Shown here one piece after another: positions 45,480-56,893 of a stretch of 64,000 bases of DNA (within the stretch, counting starts at the first letter, position 1; every line of letters starts with the position of its first letter). Origin of the DNA: Talinum fruticosum. Taxonomy: Eukaryota; Streptophyta; Magnoliopsida; Caryophyllales; Talinaceae. The notes under the pieces were generated by a model. It was not told the DNA's origin, did no database searches, and saw only the letters and a program-made list of their open reading frames with translations. The stretch is taken from assembly GCA_021018815.1 (NCBI GenBank), contig JAITYX010000047.1, positions 1,550,001 through 1,614,000 on the forward strand, read 5' to 3'. Both the position numbers and the translations under genes were made by a program.

Positions 45480-46540
45480 GATATTCATGGTGTGGAATGT
45501 CGAACCCATATGAATGGAAGAATGTTGGTTCGGAAAATTCGAGAGGTTAGGATACTATCGGTCAACCATGGCAGCAGATCGCCACGAATTTGTTAAGAAG
45601 TGTCACAAATGTCAAGTGTATGCAAACTTGCAGCACCAGACCACCATCCTTCTTCACGACACTTGCATCGCCCTGGCCATTTTTAGTTTGGGGCATTGAT
45701 ATCTTCGGTAAAGTGACGCTTAAAGGACGAGTGGTCAAGAATTTGCATTAGTTGCAATTGACTACTTTACTAAGTGGTTGAAGTAGCCTCTTATGCAACC
45801 TTAACATCGAAGCACGTGGCAAAATTCATCACTCGGAATATTATTTGTTGATATGGGATACCCCATGAATTGATTAACAACCATGGTAGTCACTTCAAGA
45901 AGAAAGTAGCGAGACTTATTGGACAAATACAAGATCAAATATCACAAATCTTTTCCCTGTCGCCCTCGGACCAACGGAGCGATCGAGGTCACCAACAAAA
46001 ATATTCACAACATAGTGGAGAAAATAGTTGCCAGCTATAAGGATTGGCTTGACAAGTTGCCATTTGCTCTATGGGGCTACCGGACCTCCATTAGGACTTC
46101 AACGACAAGCAATACCCTACTCCCTATTGTATGGCGTAGAAGTAGTCCTTCCAATAGAAATTGTCATTCTTTCATTACGGATCATTGTAGAAAGTCGATT
46201 CCTGAGCGAGAATGGGTCAGGGCACGCTACGAAGAGTTGATGTTGCTCGATGAAAGGTGCTTAAATGCTTTACATAATGTCCAAACATACTAGGAACGTA
46301 TATCAAGGGCGTTTAATAAGAAAGTGAAGCCTCGTAATATGTAGGTTTGGGATTTGGTACTTAAGGAGATTGGAGCATCAATTCAAGATCCTAGAGGAAA
46401 ATTTAAGCCCAACTGGCAAGGATCATTTATACTTAGCCAAATACTGCTAGGAGGAGCATTTAAGTTAACTAATTTGGACGGTGAAGAGATTTTTCGAGTA
46501 TACAAATTTGGATTAGTTAAAGAAATACTATGTTTAGCAT
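45480..46540 (+). pseudogene. Integrase of element C
   Basis: A zinc-binding region with KCHKCQVYANL, a catalytic core with GIPHELINNHGSHF (where LI-D-NG is expected, so the second catalytic Asp is lost), HKSFPCRPRTNGAIEVTNK, and a C-terminal part with GKFKPNWQGSF and GGAFKLTNLDGEE. Stops at 45697 and 46291 break it. Confidence 0.8.
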
Positions 46541-46560
46541 GACACCAAGTAGATCCCGTA

Positions 46561-46960
46561 GTGGGCTAAGCTCGCCCAACCAAGCCGTACCATAGATGGT
46601 GCCAACCACCGTCCGGACAATGACGAACTAGCCGAGGCCAAGTAACCTCTTTGGCTATATCCCGTATTTAGTTGTTATTTTCGATGGTCCAATCAGATGG
46701 TCCACTTGTTTAATTGTTATTATCTTAGGATGATCCAATTAGGTAGTCCAAATTTATTATTTATTTCTCTAGGTGAGCGATAAAAATAAATGAAGCATAA
46801 AAGTGAGCATAAAAATTACTCTTTTACTTGGCATACTAGGAAAATAAATTATTCTAGGAAAATAAAACAAGCATATTAGGAAAATAAATTATTCTAAAGA
46901 GGTAAAACTAAAGCTTCCTAAATTTTATTTCTTCCTAAATTCTCTCTAAATTTCAACCCT
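46561..46960. other. Non-coding, probable 3'UTR of element C
   Basis: Follows the integrase end directly and is AT-rich. No LTR start is recognisable, so the 3' end of element C is unresolved. Confidence 0.4.
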
Positions 46961-46969
46961 AGTCAATCT

Positions 46970-48580
46970 TTACTTTTTTTTTCCTTTGGGATCGCTAGAC
47001 TCGGTCGCATCATCCTGGCTGCGTTTCTTTAGCTCTTCAATCCCGCGAGCCCTTCGCTCTTCAACTTAATTACCCTCGACCTCCCTCTTGTGGGCCCGTT
47101 TGTCAATCCGAGGGTTCGGTTCACGAATTTGAAGCGAGTCCCGCAACAGGAACAACTCCTCTAGGATCCTCGTTCCCGAGTCCTCGGCGCCTTACATCAT
47201 TTAGGGTCTACTTTTATTATCCATTCCGGATAATATTCGAAACCGTAGTATTTCTCTTATTTGTAGGTTTCAAGCAACTTTGGCGGAGTTCATCCAATAA
47301 TCTAGCCATGTCGAAACCCGCCTTGAATTGCCAAAACCTGCAAGCGGTTAAAAAGTAGCAGGTCGGACACAATCCAAGTAAGGAATTTCCTGTTCTCATC
47401 CCATTTTCCATAATACACGGTCGGAGAAGTAGTACATACTAGTTTTCAAACCCGACAAACATACAAAAGGGTGATGCTCGGTGTATGTTCTAAATTGGAA
47501 CACTTTTTAATGCTTGATGTACCATTCGATGGGGCTCTCGGTTCTCAACCAAGCCTCCCACCAAGAAGCGAGATGGTCAATAAAAACACTTCTCCTCTTC
47601 CGCCGACAGAATTGTGTAACTAGGTATAGGTCCACATCCGTAGGAGCCTACACCAGTTCAAGGTGCTCCACTAACCAAATCTGTACACAACAGATAATAA
47701 AATCATTAGAGTCATCGAATTCATCCTTATTTACGGCCCAACGAAGCAAAATAAAGAAAGGAAAGAAAGAGAGCGAAAAGCGAGACTTTGGGCGAAGACC
47801 AAAGACTTTTCGCCGACGCCGGCCCGCCACATCCAAGACGGCGTTGCCGACCTAGCGTCATCGACTAGTCCCTAGATATTGTTTTCCGCTACATGCAATA
47901 ACATGGGGCTTTCCGTGAAGTCCTTGTCTAGATTTGCTTTGGCCCGGTCTAACCCTATGATAGTTTACGCAACGATTAGCGGAGTTAGGGAGCAATGATC
48001 CTCCAACCGCTCAATGAAACTCAAGCAAATTACAGTAGGCGCCATGTCCCTATGGCCTCCCACTAATAGGAAACCACCTATTAGGGAGGTGATTATAACT
48101 CCATATCTCTCGCATGTGGGTAGGCCTTGAAGAGTGCATTGGGGGATAATATTTCGAGTAGGTTTATTAAATGCACCTCATCCCTAATAAGAATCCAACT
48201 TAGATTCCTATTGGTTAGCTTCAAGCAGTGCTTATATGTTTCATGTATATTGGTGGAGGATGCCGGCATCACGAGGTTTAGTCTAACGTTGAATGCCCAT
48301 GATTACATCAAATTCTTCAGGTAGGGGAACATAACTCCTTATACCCAAACCTAAAGATGTAATAGTGCGGATCCTGAAGGCCACAAGTAGCGCTTAAGAA
48401 AGTCTAATAGACTTTCACTCGCCGAATGCTAAATAGGGTTTCGATCCATAGTGGGACAACCCTACCCTATCAACATTTGTCATCTCGTGCGTCCAACGGG
48501 ATAATTAAGTCATATAGTTCACCTTTGAAGTTAAAAAAAAAGAATCAAAGAAGCTGGGGAGTTTCCTTAGGAATTGCTTT
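46970..48580 (-). pseudogene. Minus-strand TE-associated ORF relic
   Basis: Minus-strand pieces such as GHRDMAPTVICLSFIERLED and TYKHCLKLTNRNL recall the extra ORF (DUF7745-like) found in plant Ogre-type and related elements. Frames change often and stops are present. The assignment is from memory of family style only and remains weak. Confidence 0.4.
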
Positions 48581-48881
48581 TTTTTTTAAAGTTACAGATG
48601 GACAGCTTTGAAGGTGTGATTTTCGGTATATGGTCGAAGGCCTTTTTTTAAATTTTTTTAATAGTGGTCTCCGGGTTCGTAGTCCCGCCACACCACGCCA
48701 TTGAAGCCCCCGAACCCTCGGCCACCCGCTTGGCCGGCGCCGGCTAGACCGACCGATCAATTATTTTCTTTTGGCCCAAGCCCTCCTTGGTCCAATGCCG
48801 CTTATGCTTCTAGCCCATTTTGGCCGGGCCCTATCTTTGGACCGTTGCACTTACCATTTCCCGTTTTCCATTTTTTTTTTT

Positions 48882-48904
48882 GTGGGGGTGGGTGGGGAAT
48901 GGGG
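48882..48904 (+). other. G-rich run at solo-LTR insertion point
   Basis: GGGGGTGGGTGGGGAATGGG plus G, a G-quadruplex-type sequence whose last five bases (TGGGG) are the target site duplicated by the solo LTR. Confidence 0.8.
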
Positions 48905-51900
48905 TGTAATACTCGGAATTTTAAAGAAAAGCAATTGAAAAGCATAGAATTATTGAGTATTATTCCCCACTGCTAGGGGGTTGAGTGACTAATTTTATTT
49001 ACTGCCGGACATATTACGATAGAATCCCTTTGGAGGCTGGTGTTGAATAAATTAAATCAAGGAAATTGCCTCACTTTTGTGAGTCGAACCTTTGCACGGT
49101 TAGGAATTGTCATGGCCGACGTATTAAAATAAGTTAGGATGCAAGCAGCACAAAGAGAACTGAAGGGAGGAGATATGGACTTGTCGTATATGGGCCGGTG
49201 ATTACTTTGGTTGAATTATGAAGAAATGAGATAGAAATCAATTTGGGGTCCAATAAGGATCATTAACTCGATCCAATTAGGCGGTGGAAAGTGAAAGGAG
49301 AGGAAAGAAGGCTCGGGGAAAGAAGGAGGCCGAACGAAAACAGGAAAGAGGAAGCAGAAACAGAGCGAGGAGGCGGGAGAGAGCTGGAGAGATCAAAAGG
49401 AGGCCGGTGGCTCGCCTGGCGACCGGTGGACGAAAGGAAAGCGAGGGGTCGAGAAGGCAAAAGAAAAGAGAAACAGAGCGAAGGAAGAAGGGAAGAGGGA
49501 GGACCGAGCGTAGAGAGAGAAAGAGAAGGCGAGCGGTGCCGTGGTCGAGGAGACCGAGGGGTGGTCGATGACCACCGCAGACCCGAAAGTGATGACCGAT
49601 GATGCTAATAGGCGACGAGCAAGGGAAGAAAGCGAGAGACTGGTGTAGAGCGAGGGGCGGAGGAAAGACCTGCAACGTAGACAACAAGCGAGAATTCGGG
49701 AGGCCGTAACCGGGGAAAAGCAACGGCGGCAAGGGGGAGGACCGACGGTGAACGTGTGAGAGCCTGGACCGAGGGGCGGCAGGAAACCGAACCGTTAAAC
49801 TAGAAGCAAGAGGAAGCGAGAGTCCCCGAAACCGAACGCAGAGCGAGACAACAAGTAATTCGATCAATTCCAAACCCGAGAATCCAAGGTGGGTAGTCTT
49901 ATACTCTAAACTATTAGGAATTTCGAAACCCAATGAGTTTTGTTGTGATTATTAAATGTTTATGTGATAGAATGATGTGAGGAAGTGGTTAGGACTGAAT
50001 TAGGTTATGAGAAAATCGAATTGCACTGTTAAGTCTCGAATCGAAACCTGAAGGAGCTTAGTAGTTGGTTAGGGCTGAGTTGAGATGCTCGAAAGTTTAG
50101 GAGTTAGGTTGTGTAGGCATAAAGAATATTGTGAAGGTCTCAATTAGCACTTAGAAATGAAGAAATGATGATTTGGGTCTAAACTACGAATTGATGCTTC
50201 GATTGAACATTAGAGATTTCCTAAGTTCTTTGCGTTGGAAGGTAACAACTTATATTGGGAAATAACGAGTTAAGTATAAAAGACGAGTGTGAGTTCACAC
50301 CAAGTGATGCACAATCGAGGCATGGGAGTGAGAGGTGGGTGAGTATTAGGATAATTGAGTTCAAAAGATAATTAAATCCTTGAGGTTGAACTAAATTCGA
50401 AGATAAGCGGAACTAGCGAAAGTGGAGCGATGAAAAGAGATTAAGAGCTGTATGATTGAGTTTGGACGAGAAAGAGTGATTAATGAAATAGAAGCCTAAG
50501 ATGAGAGCAAATTACACTTGGAGATGAAGGGAGCTAGAGGAATTTTAGTAGTGAAGTAAGAATGAGAGCTATCTCGACTAAATATGAGTAAGAAGAGGTT
50601 GATTAGTAATGTGGAGGTGTAATCGGAAAACATTGAAGTAAAGACGGTAAATTATGAGAAGTTGGGACATGTGAGATTAATGGTAACTACTTGTGGTTAT
50701 TGTTGCTCGAAAAAGGAATTAATCTTACTAAATGGGAGAATTGAGAAAGGTTTAGTTGAAGAAAAGTTGAGAATGACTATCCGTGTTGAATTGTGGCTAT
50801 CTCGTGCAAGTAATTGTGTTAAACGTTCTTCGAAGTTAGTTTTGAAAGAAGTTATATGTTTTACGCGAAATGGTACTTGAATGTGATTTGTGTGATATGT
50901 GCTTTTCAAACGTGAAAACGTATTTTAAGAAGTGAAATTGATTTGAGATTGCTGTTTGAAACAAGCTTGATAAGTGAACGTGTTAAAGAAACTGCTGTGA
51001 ATCGACTTTGCCTAGATCGTTTAGCACAAGGAAGGATTCTAGCTAGGGGCGGCTAGCTAGGGGTCCTGTGTAGCAGACGCCCAATTGGAATCTTCCTAGA
51101 TAGGTCCCGGAAGCCTTTTATTTGGGGTCGCGCCCCAAAGAAACTAGAGAAATCGGAGAAATTATGAGAAATTGCGAAGTGCTAGTTCGAGTCCCCAACC
51201 CGGAAGTGATTCACCGAAAGAGATTCATTGAAAATGATTCATGAGAAGTGATTTAGTAGAAATGATTCAGTTTCGATTGAAAGCATTTGAAAGAAAGTGT
51301 AGCACCTTGTTTAATGTGATTCATTTCCCAAAATGATTGAAATCCGTGCTTTTGAATGATTGAAGTATTATGAGCTTTATGTTGCAAATGATTCAAGAGA
51401 TTTCGTTTTAAAGTACATGGATTTGTATTATATTATGATGCTTTTGCTGATTTCATTATTATGAGTATTATGTGTAAAGAATTTCCATTTTAAGGGTGTA
51501 AGACTCCGGTGAGCCCGTGGTTTATCGCTCACCCCTCAAATTTTCCCCAGTATTGCGAGTGCATTCTCGGGAGATGTGTGCGGTACTTAGCTTATTCTAG
51601 ACTCCGTTGACTCGGTGTTTGCTCGCTCGCTGAGTGATTCGTGTTACTGGATATGCATTTCTAATATTTCCTAGTATTGTATTTTGTAATTCAATTCATA
51701 TAGTTTGTACCCAATGTACCATGAACCATTTAGATCGTTTTAAGTTTGTGGCATGATTGGTTGGACTCCGGCGTGTAGCCGTTGAGTTGTATGCTCCAAG
51801 CGTGTGGCTCGTTGAGTTATATTATGCTTTTATGCAGGGTTTTAAGGCTTTAAGCCTATGGGATAGTTCATATTACAAACAGAACTCTGCCGAAATTTTA

Positions 51901-52045
51901 GGAAATCTCAAATTCTTTTGGAGAATCACCCTTATTATCTTTAAGTTGAGTTTAGACAGACTAAACCAACACCGTAAAGAGCCTTGGGAGTTCCTTTAAG
52001 GAACTCGGCGATGTAATACTCCCGGGGGTGTTTTGGGGTGTTACA
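48905..52045 (+). mobile_element. Solo LTR, chromovirus (Tekay/Del-like), 3141 bp
   Basis: Starts TGTAATACTCGGAATTTTAA and ends GGGGTGTTACA, the style of Tekay/Del LTRs. It is flanked on both sides by TGGGG (48900-48904 and 52046-52050), a perfect 5-bp target duplication. No internal region is present, so it is a solo LTR left by LTR-LTR recombination. It contains a GA-rich segment (49280-49800) that produces long chance reading frames. Its orientation is inferred from the TGTAAT start and TGTTACA end, which are nearly symmetric, and from the LTR style. Confidence 0.9.
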
Positions 52046-52050
52046 TGGGG

Positions 52051-52700
52051 GCTAGTGCAAATTTTTTCGATTTGTCTTTACAATTTTCCTAGGATTTTTC
52101 AAATCATATAAATAAAAGAAAGCATTTTTAGAATTGCGTCCTTGCATTCATCCCATTTGCATAAAATAAAAATGTTATAAAACATTAAACATTAAACAAA
52201 AGCACCTTACAAGGAGTAGATCAATCTTCATCATCGGAGGCATCATCGAAGATGTAGTTGCCAAAATCCCCCAAGATGGATGTGGAAAATGGTCCGTTCT
52301 CACCAGACTTGTGAAGAGCTAGCCCCACGATCCCAAGAAGATTGAAAAGCTCCATGAGAGGATCCGCTATATGACATTCAGTGGAAATCAATGGGGTTAC
52401 CGTGACGGTCAAGTGCTTGGAGAGGCATGACGTTTATATAATCCTCGAAGAAGCGAGGCCCAACCCCGAAAGAATTAGGCCCGGGTACGGATGTGCTAGG
52501 CCCCGCTTCAAAAGCACTACGATGGTGGGAACGACGTAAAGAACGTCTGGGAAGTGCCGACTCCAGCCGTACCACCAGGTGGCGTTTGTTGGCTAGATGG
52601 GCATGTCTCGATTCCTCGAGCCGCCAAGGAAACCTCCCGATGAAGAAGATCTAGACCGACAACTCTACAAAAATAATGGAGCAATTAGCACATTTGCTTA
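52051..52700 (-). pseudogene. Minus-strand TE-like reading-frame relic
   Basis: Two overlapping frames (52575-52378 and 52412-52221) read as a Ser/Pro-rich piece followed by an acidic C-terminus ending DASDDED. They probably belong to the same minus-strand element as 46970-48580, split by the solo LTR. No domain is recognised. Confidence 0.35.
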
Positions 52701-53579
52701 AAGCTCGATGAGTTACCACTTACACTAACTAAGACTCACCCGAAATGTTCGAAGATCTTCCCGGTAAATAAATCCTTGAAACCCTTGAGGGTAGATTGGA
52801 ACTCGATAAACACAATCCGAGATTGCTCCCGGTCATACTACAAATTTCATGATGTCGACTTTATTTGATCACATTTTCGACTGCTTTTTATCGAATTATT
52901 CGGATAAAATATCGAAGTTTCATAAATATGATTATCTACTAACAAGCATGTTAGTATAACAGATTATCGGTGAAGACTCGCATTCTAACTCTAAGTCATT
53001 TTGAGTACTATATGATGATTCGGTATAAATCTCATCTCTTCTAAGTTTTGATTTTAAGTCATTCCGAGTGCTATAGAAACTCTTGTGTTAGTTTTAAACC
53101 AAACTTGAATTCAAATCAATTTAGCGAAGGGCCATGAACCATAGGGAGGTTTCCGACGAGTATTAAATGGGGCGATTGTTGCTTCTAGTGGTTTTAGGGA
53201 CGGTTAATGGTGGTCGACAGTGGCCCCGTGTTGGAGATAAAGCTTTCTTCCGATTTGAGAACAAAAGAGGAGAGAGAGGAAGAGAAATGGCCAAGAGAGA
53301 GAGAGAAAGATGGGAGAAATGGTTGAGAACTTCTAGATCCGGGAACAAAAGCGAGGAGAGGAGAGAAAAGAGGAGAAACGTCCGGCTTAGAGGAGAAAGA
53401 GAGAGGGAGAAAAATGACCGATAAAGAGGGGAGAAGGGGGAAATGTTAGGGTTTAATAGTGTAATATTACTAAATTACCCTTACAAGTTTAATAAAAAAT
53501 ACATAAGTAAAAATAAAAACCGGGGCGGGCGAGGAACGGGGTAAAAATATGCCCCGCCCGTGCGCTCGAGGATTAATTT
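52701..53579. other. Intergenic/TE-derived, no gene seen
   Basis: It contains a GA-rich low-complexity stretch (53250-53430). A CGGGGCGGGCGAGGAACGGG motif at about 53520 has a degenerate inverted partner (ACCCCGTTGCCATCCC, about 53657), typical of small plant DNA-transposon ends. Confidence 0.4.
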
Positions 53580-53727
53580 TTGCACCCATTTCTACCTTGT
53601 TTCCCGTTCGGGGTGGAAATTTTTCCCATCTCAAGGCGAGGCACCGGGTTTCCTACCCCGTTGCCATCCCTATCTCCCACGCTCCCTAGTTCTAAGGCTC
53701 TTTCCAAATTCATGAACTTCTTCTTGT

Positions 53728-53730
53728 CTC

Positions 53731-53767
<37 letters not shown>

Positions 53768-53776
53768 TCACTTTTT

Positions 53777-53812
<36 letters not shown>

Positions 53813-53862
53813 TATCTCTCTCTCTCTCACTCTTTCTCTCTCTCTCTCTCTCTCTCTCTTCA
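53728..53862. repeat. (CT)n microsatellite
   Basis: About 135 bp of CTCTCT broken by a few ATCT and ACTTTTTTC interruptions. Reading frames across it (Ser-Leu repeats) are not genes. Confidence 0.95.
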
Positions 53863-54160
53863 CACTCTCGTTGGTGATATCCTATTCTCTCACTCTCGTG
53901 TTGCTTGCTTGACTTCGGTGGTCTCTCACTCTCGCGGCTCACCGAACCTGAGTTATGGTGTTAAGTGACTTTTACTCTCACTCGCCTGGTGTTCTGTAAC
54001 TCTCACTCTCACTCGCCAAACCCGAAATTTGTCGTTCGCACTCTCAACACTACTCACAACGATGACCCTTCTTCTCCTTCTTCTTTTCCTGCCATCACCG
54101 ACTGTAGGGGTCCTCGTTCAGACACTGTAAGCCTCACTTACACAGGTTAAATCTTCATTA
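53863..54160 (+). other. Possible orphan 5' exon
   Basis: A plus-strand frame at 53965-54146 with even base use ends at CACAG|GTTAAA, a plausible donor, and is followed by intron-like AT-rich DNA. No downstream exon and no family match were recognised; a LINE starts at about 54640. Confidence 0.2.
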
Positions 54161-54639
54161 ATGATCAATTAGTACTCTGAGCATACATTTGTTTTACCCT
54201 GTGAAAAGTTTGTTTGTGCTGATTCGAGAATCTCTACAATTGTAGGATTTGTTCATGCTTGACATTTCATTTCCTCTTCAAGTTGATTATTTGCAAAAGT
54301 TAGGAAGAGATTAATTAAAAATTATGTTTTAGTAGATTAATTCGATTGTATTGAAAGAAATATTCAACTGGAATTATTAGCCTCAGGTTGATTGGATGCT
54401 TGCAAATTTATAGATTAAGGAGAAGGCAAAATCCCCATTAGGGGCCTGCCGGAGAGCAGGCCCTTTTGGGGGCAGGGAGGGAGGGGAGCTGAGCGGAGAC
54501 AAGAATATACAACAAGAAATAATAGGAAATATTTAAACCACTCATCAATCAAGTAAAAGTTAGTCTGCAACCATGACATCAAGAAACTTATGATAGGATG
54601 AGACTCAAGGACTGAGGCTTTTGTTTAATTTTCAGCTTA
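54161..54639. other. AT-rich stretch with one hairpin, no gene seen
   Basis: The notable element is GGGCCTGCCGGAGAGCAGGC at 54444, with the arms GGGCCTGC and GCAGGCCC forming a strong hairpin, followed by a G-rich tract. Confidence 0.5.
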
Positions 54640-56482
54640 CAGAAGGCTTCAAAATTATCTGGGATCTACACCTCTGATTCCTCGAGTAAAGATACGACAC
54701 TTCAAATACTTGTTTGATGCGGTACAGAAGAGAACCCAGAGTTGGAGGATGGGAGTGCTTTTGCCAGTAGGTCGGGTTATTATCATTAATTCCATTCTTA
54801 TTGCGGCAAATAACCATATTCTGTCGATTTTCCAAATCCCGGTTAGTGTCTCTAAGATGTTGAATGGATTGATGGTTAATTTTTTCTGGAGTGGTTTGAC
54901 GGGGATTAAGAAGATTCATTGGAAAAAAAAGGAAGTGCTGAGGGGTTTGGGGTTAAGAGAAGTGGGAGTTATGAATTCAATGCTCTTGATGAGACAGGCG
55001 TGGAGGCTTCATAGAAATAAAAATCTGTTGTTGGCAAGAGTTTATAAAGCTAAATATGGTATGGAGTCACCAGTTGCCAAAGTGTTTGAGGAAAGGAGGA
55101 AGGAAAAGGGTTCTTAGGGTTGAAGGGGTTTATGTAGAGCCGTGAGTATATTTAAGGAGGGACTAAGTTGGACGGTGGGAAGGGGTACACATATTTTGAT
55201 TGCTAAGCATCGCTGGGTTCAGGGAGGCGTCCCTCCTTGTAAAGGGGAGGAGGAAAGATTAAGCTGTTAGGGAAGGATGGTCAACTCTCTCTTCAAAGAG
55301 TCAGGACTGGAATGGGATGTAGGGAAGGTAAGAAGTATTTTCCAGTGGTAGTCAGCTAAAAGGATTTTGGCCATACCGGTTAGAGAGGAAATACAAGTGG
55401 ATGATGTGATTTGGGGGAACGAGGGATAGGGAATATACTGTTAAAGTGGGTTATGCATTCCTAAAGGCAAAGAAGGCGAAAAAGAAGGATTCTTGGATGA
55501 CGGAAAGAATTGGAAATGGTTATGGGCTTTACAGATTGAACCTAAGGTCAAGATGTTTGTATAGAAGCTGCTCAACAATGCTTTGGCTTTAGGCACTAAC
55601 TTGATTGCTCGAGGTTTGCTTTCAGAGGCCAAGTGTGTCTTATGCAAAAGTATGGATGAGAGTCTGGAGCACTTGTTTAGAGACTGTGAAGTGGTGAAGA
55701 GAATTTGGGTAGGAGGAGAGTTTGGAATTGAGAATTAGACTTCGGCTTGTTATATCTTTTCGAAAATGGTTCTAGGATTGATTTGGTTATTTAAGGAAAA
55801 GGAAAGGATAGGATGGAGGGAGAAGCTTAATGTTCTTTATAGCATATTTGTGGCAGATATAGAAAGAGAGGAATGAAGGGGTCTTTATACATGCAAAGAT
55901 TGATCCTTCAAAGGTTATATTGGAAGCATATTCCTTGAGATTCAATTGGATTATAGCTAGGGAAAAGGGGTTACATAGGGTGGAGATTGAAGAATAGGGG
56001 GTTTGTAATCTGATTTCTTTTTTCAATGGGGGGATAGGAGCGAAGGCTTGATGTTTGGGAGATGGCAGTAGATGGTGTATGGAAGCGGAATTCATTGAAA
56101 GGAGGTGCGGCGTGGGTCCTTCGTTCAGACACAGGAGGACTGAGGAAGGGAGTATGGGTAGGATTTGGCGAGAGTGCGCTGCAAATGGAATATATGGCGT
56201 TGGAGGGTGGATTGTTGGAAGCTTTAAAAATGGGTTGCTCACAAATAAGGGTTATGACTGATTCATAGGTTTTGATTACAGAAATTAAAGGTAGGGGTAG
56301 GGGAGGAGGGTCCAAGGAAAACAAAGCGCTTCATCTTCGTATTTCAAGATTAATATCGTCTTTTCATTTTGTTATAATTGACGAAGCTATCAGACCGAAG
56401 GTTGTCCTAGCACATTGTATGGCTATTGCAGCCAGAGATAGGAAAGTCATGTAATTTCCGTTTTCTTTGCCAAAAAAAAAAA
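54640..56482 (+). mobile_element. LINE, 3' half (post-RT region, zf-RVT, RNase H, poly-A)
   Basis: 5'-truncated plus-strand LINE. At about 54680-55115 the post-RT segment carries the motif QKRTQSWRMGVLLPVGR and a WRLHRNKNLLLARVYKAKYG end. At about 55440-55735 the zf-RVT-like region includes VGYAFLKAKKAKK. At about 56060-56450 an RNase H domain includes GGAAWVLRSDTGG, MEYMALEGGLLEALKMG and VMTDS. It ends in an A13 tail near 56470. Several frame changes and stops make it inactive. It might be the far half of the LINE at 28.3-31.8 kb, but the RT core between them is missing. Confidence 0.85.
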
Positions 56483-56775
56483 ACAAGCAAAAGTTGTTCT
56501 AAGGTCTTGCCTTATAAATATTGCTTCTGTTGATACAAGAAAACAGTGGGCTAACACTAGCACATCTAGTTTAGATAGCAAATTATGACAAAATAAATAT
56601 TGATAAGTTCAGTGAAAGCCCAAAAACAGCGCAATCGGTGAAGATTTTGGTACAATGTCAAAAATACAAACAGTAGATAACTGCTAGAAGTGTTTGGCAT
56701 CATCATGTCTGAAACTGGAGTCCAACTCCATTCTTGGGGGTTCAATCTTTAGCCAAAACTGTAAATTTACAAAGC

Positions 56776-56893
56776 TCAAGACGATCTCAGGTACGAATGG
56801 GGGAACAATTCTGAGAAGAGTGAATCCTTCGCTCTCACAATCAACGTATATATTCCATAGCAAGCAACGAGAGATGCAGCCAGGACCGAGTAC
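56776..56893 (-). CDS. Rolling stone-like exon 8 and stop
   Basis: 118 nt from ATGCAG|GTACTC to TGA at 56778-56776. It encodes YSVLAASLVACYGIYTLIVR, the last membrane helix, and a short tail ending YLRSS. Confidence 0.92.

Larger units (their letters stand above)
40873..46560 (+). mobile_element. Element C internal region: gag-pro-RT-RNaseH-aRNaseH-INT relic
   Basis: Plus-strand continuation of the element whose 5' LTR is at 31779-33764. Domains follow in Ty3 order and include a second, archaeal-type RNase H between RNase H and integrase, a hallmark of the Tat/Ogre lineage. Every domain has stops or frameshifts, so this copy cannot make a polyprotein. No 3' LTR is found downstream in the window. 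Confidence 0.85.

Noticed and set aside
49277..49933. 218-codon minus-strand frame and several plus-strand Arg/Glu-rich frames
   Set aside because: They lie in the GA-rich part of the solo LTR. Composition alone explains the lack of stops, and no domain is visible.
53580..53912. 110-codon Ser/Leu-repeat frame
   Set aside because: Translation of a (CT)n microsatellite.
54444..54467. Hairpin as a bacterial-type terminator
   Set aside because: It has a GC-rich stem, but this is plant nuclear DNA and no transcription unit ends here.
55787..56324. Minus-strand frames of 117 and 151 codons
   Set aside because: Antisense to the LINE ORF2 zf-RVT and RNase H region, which has clear motifs on the plus strand.
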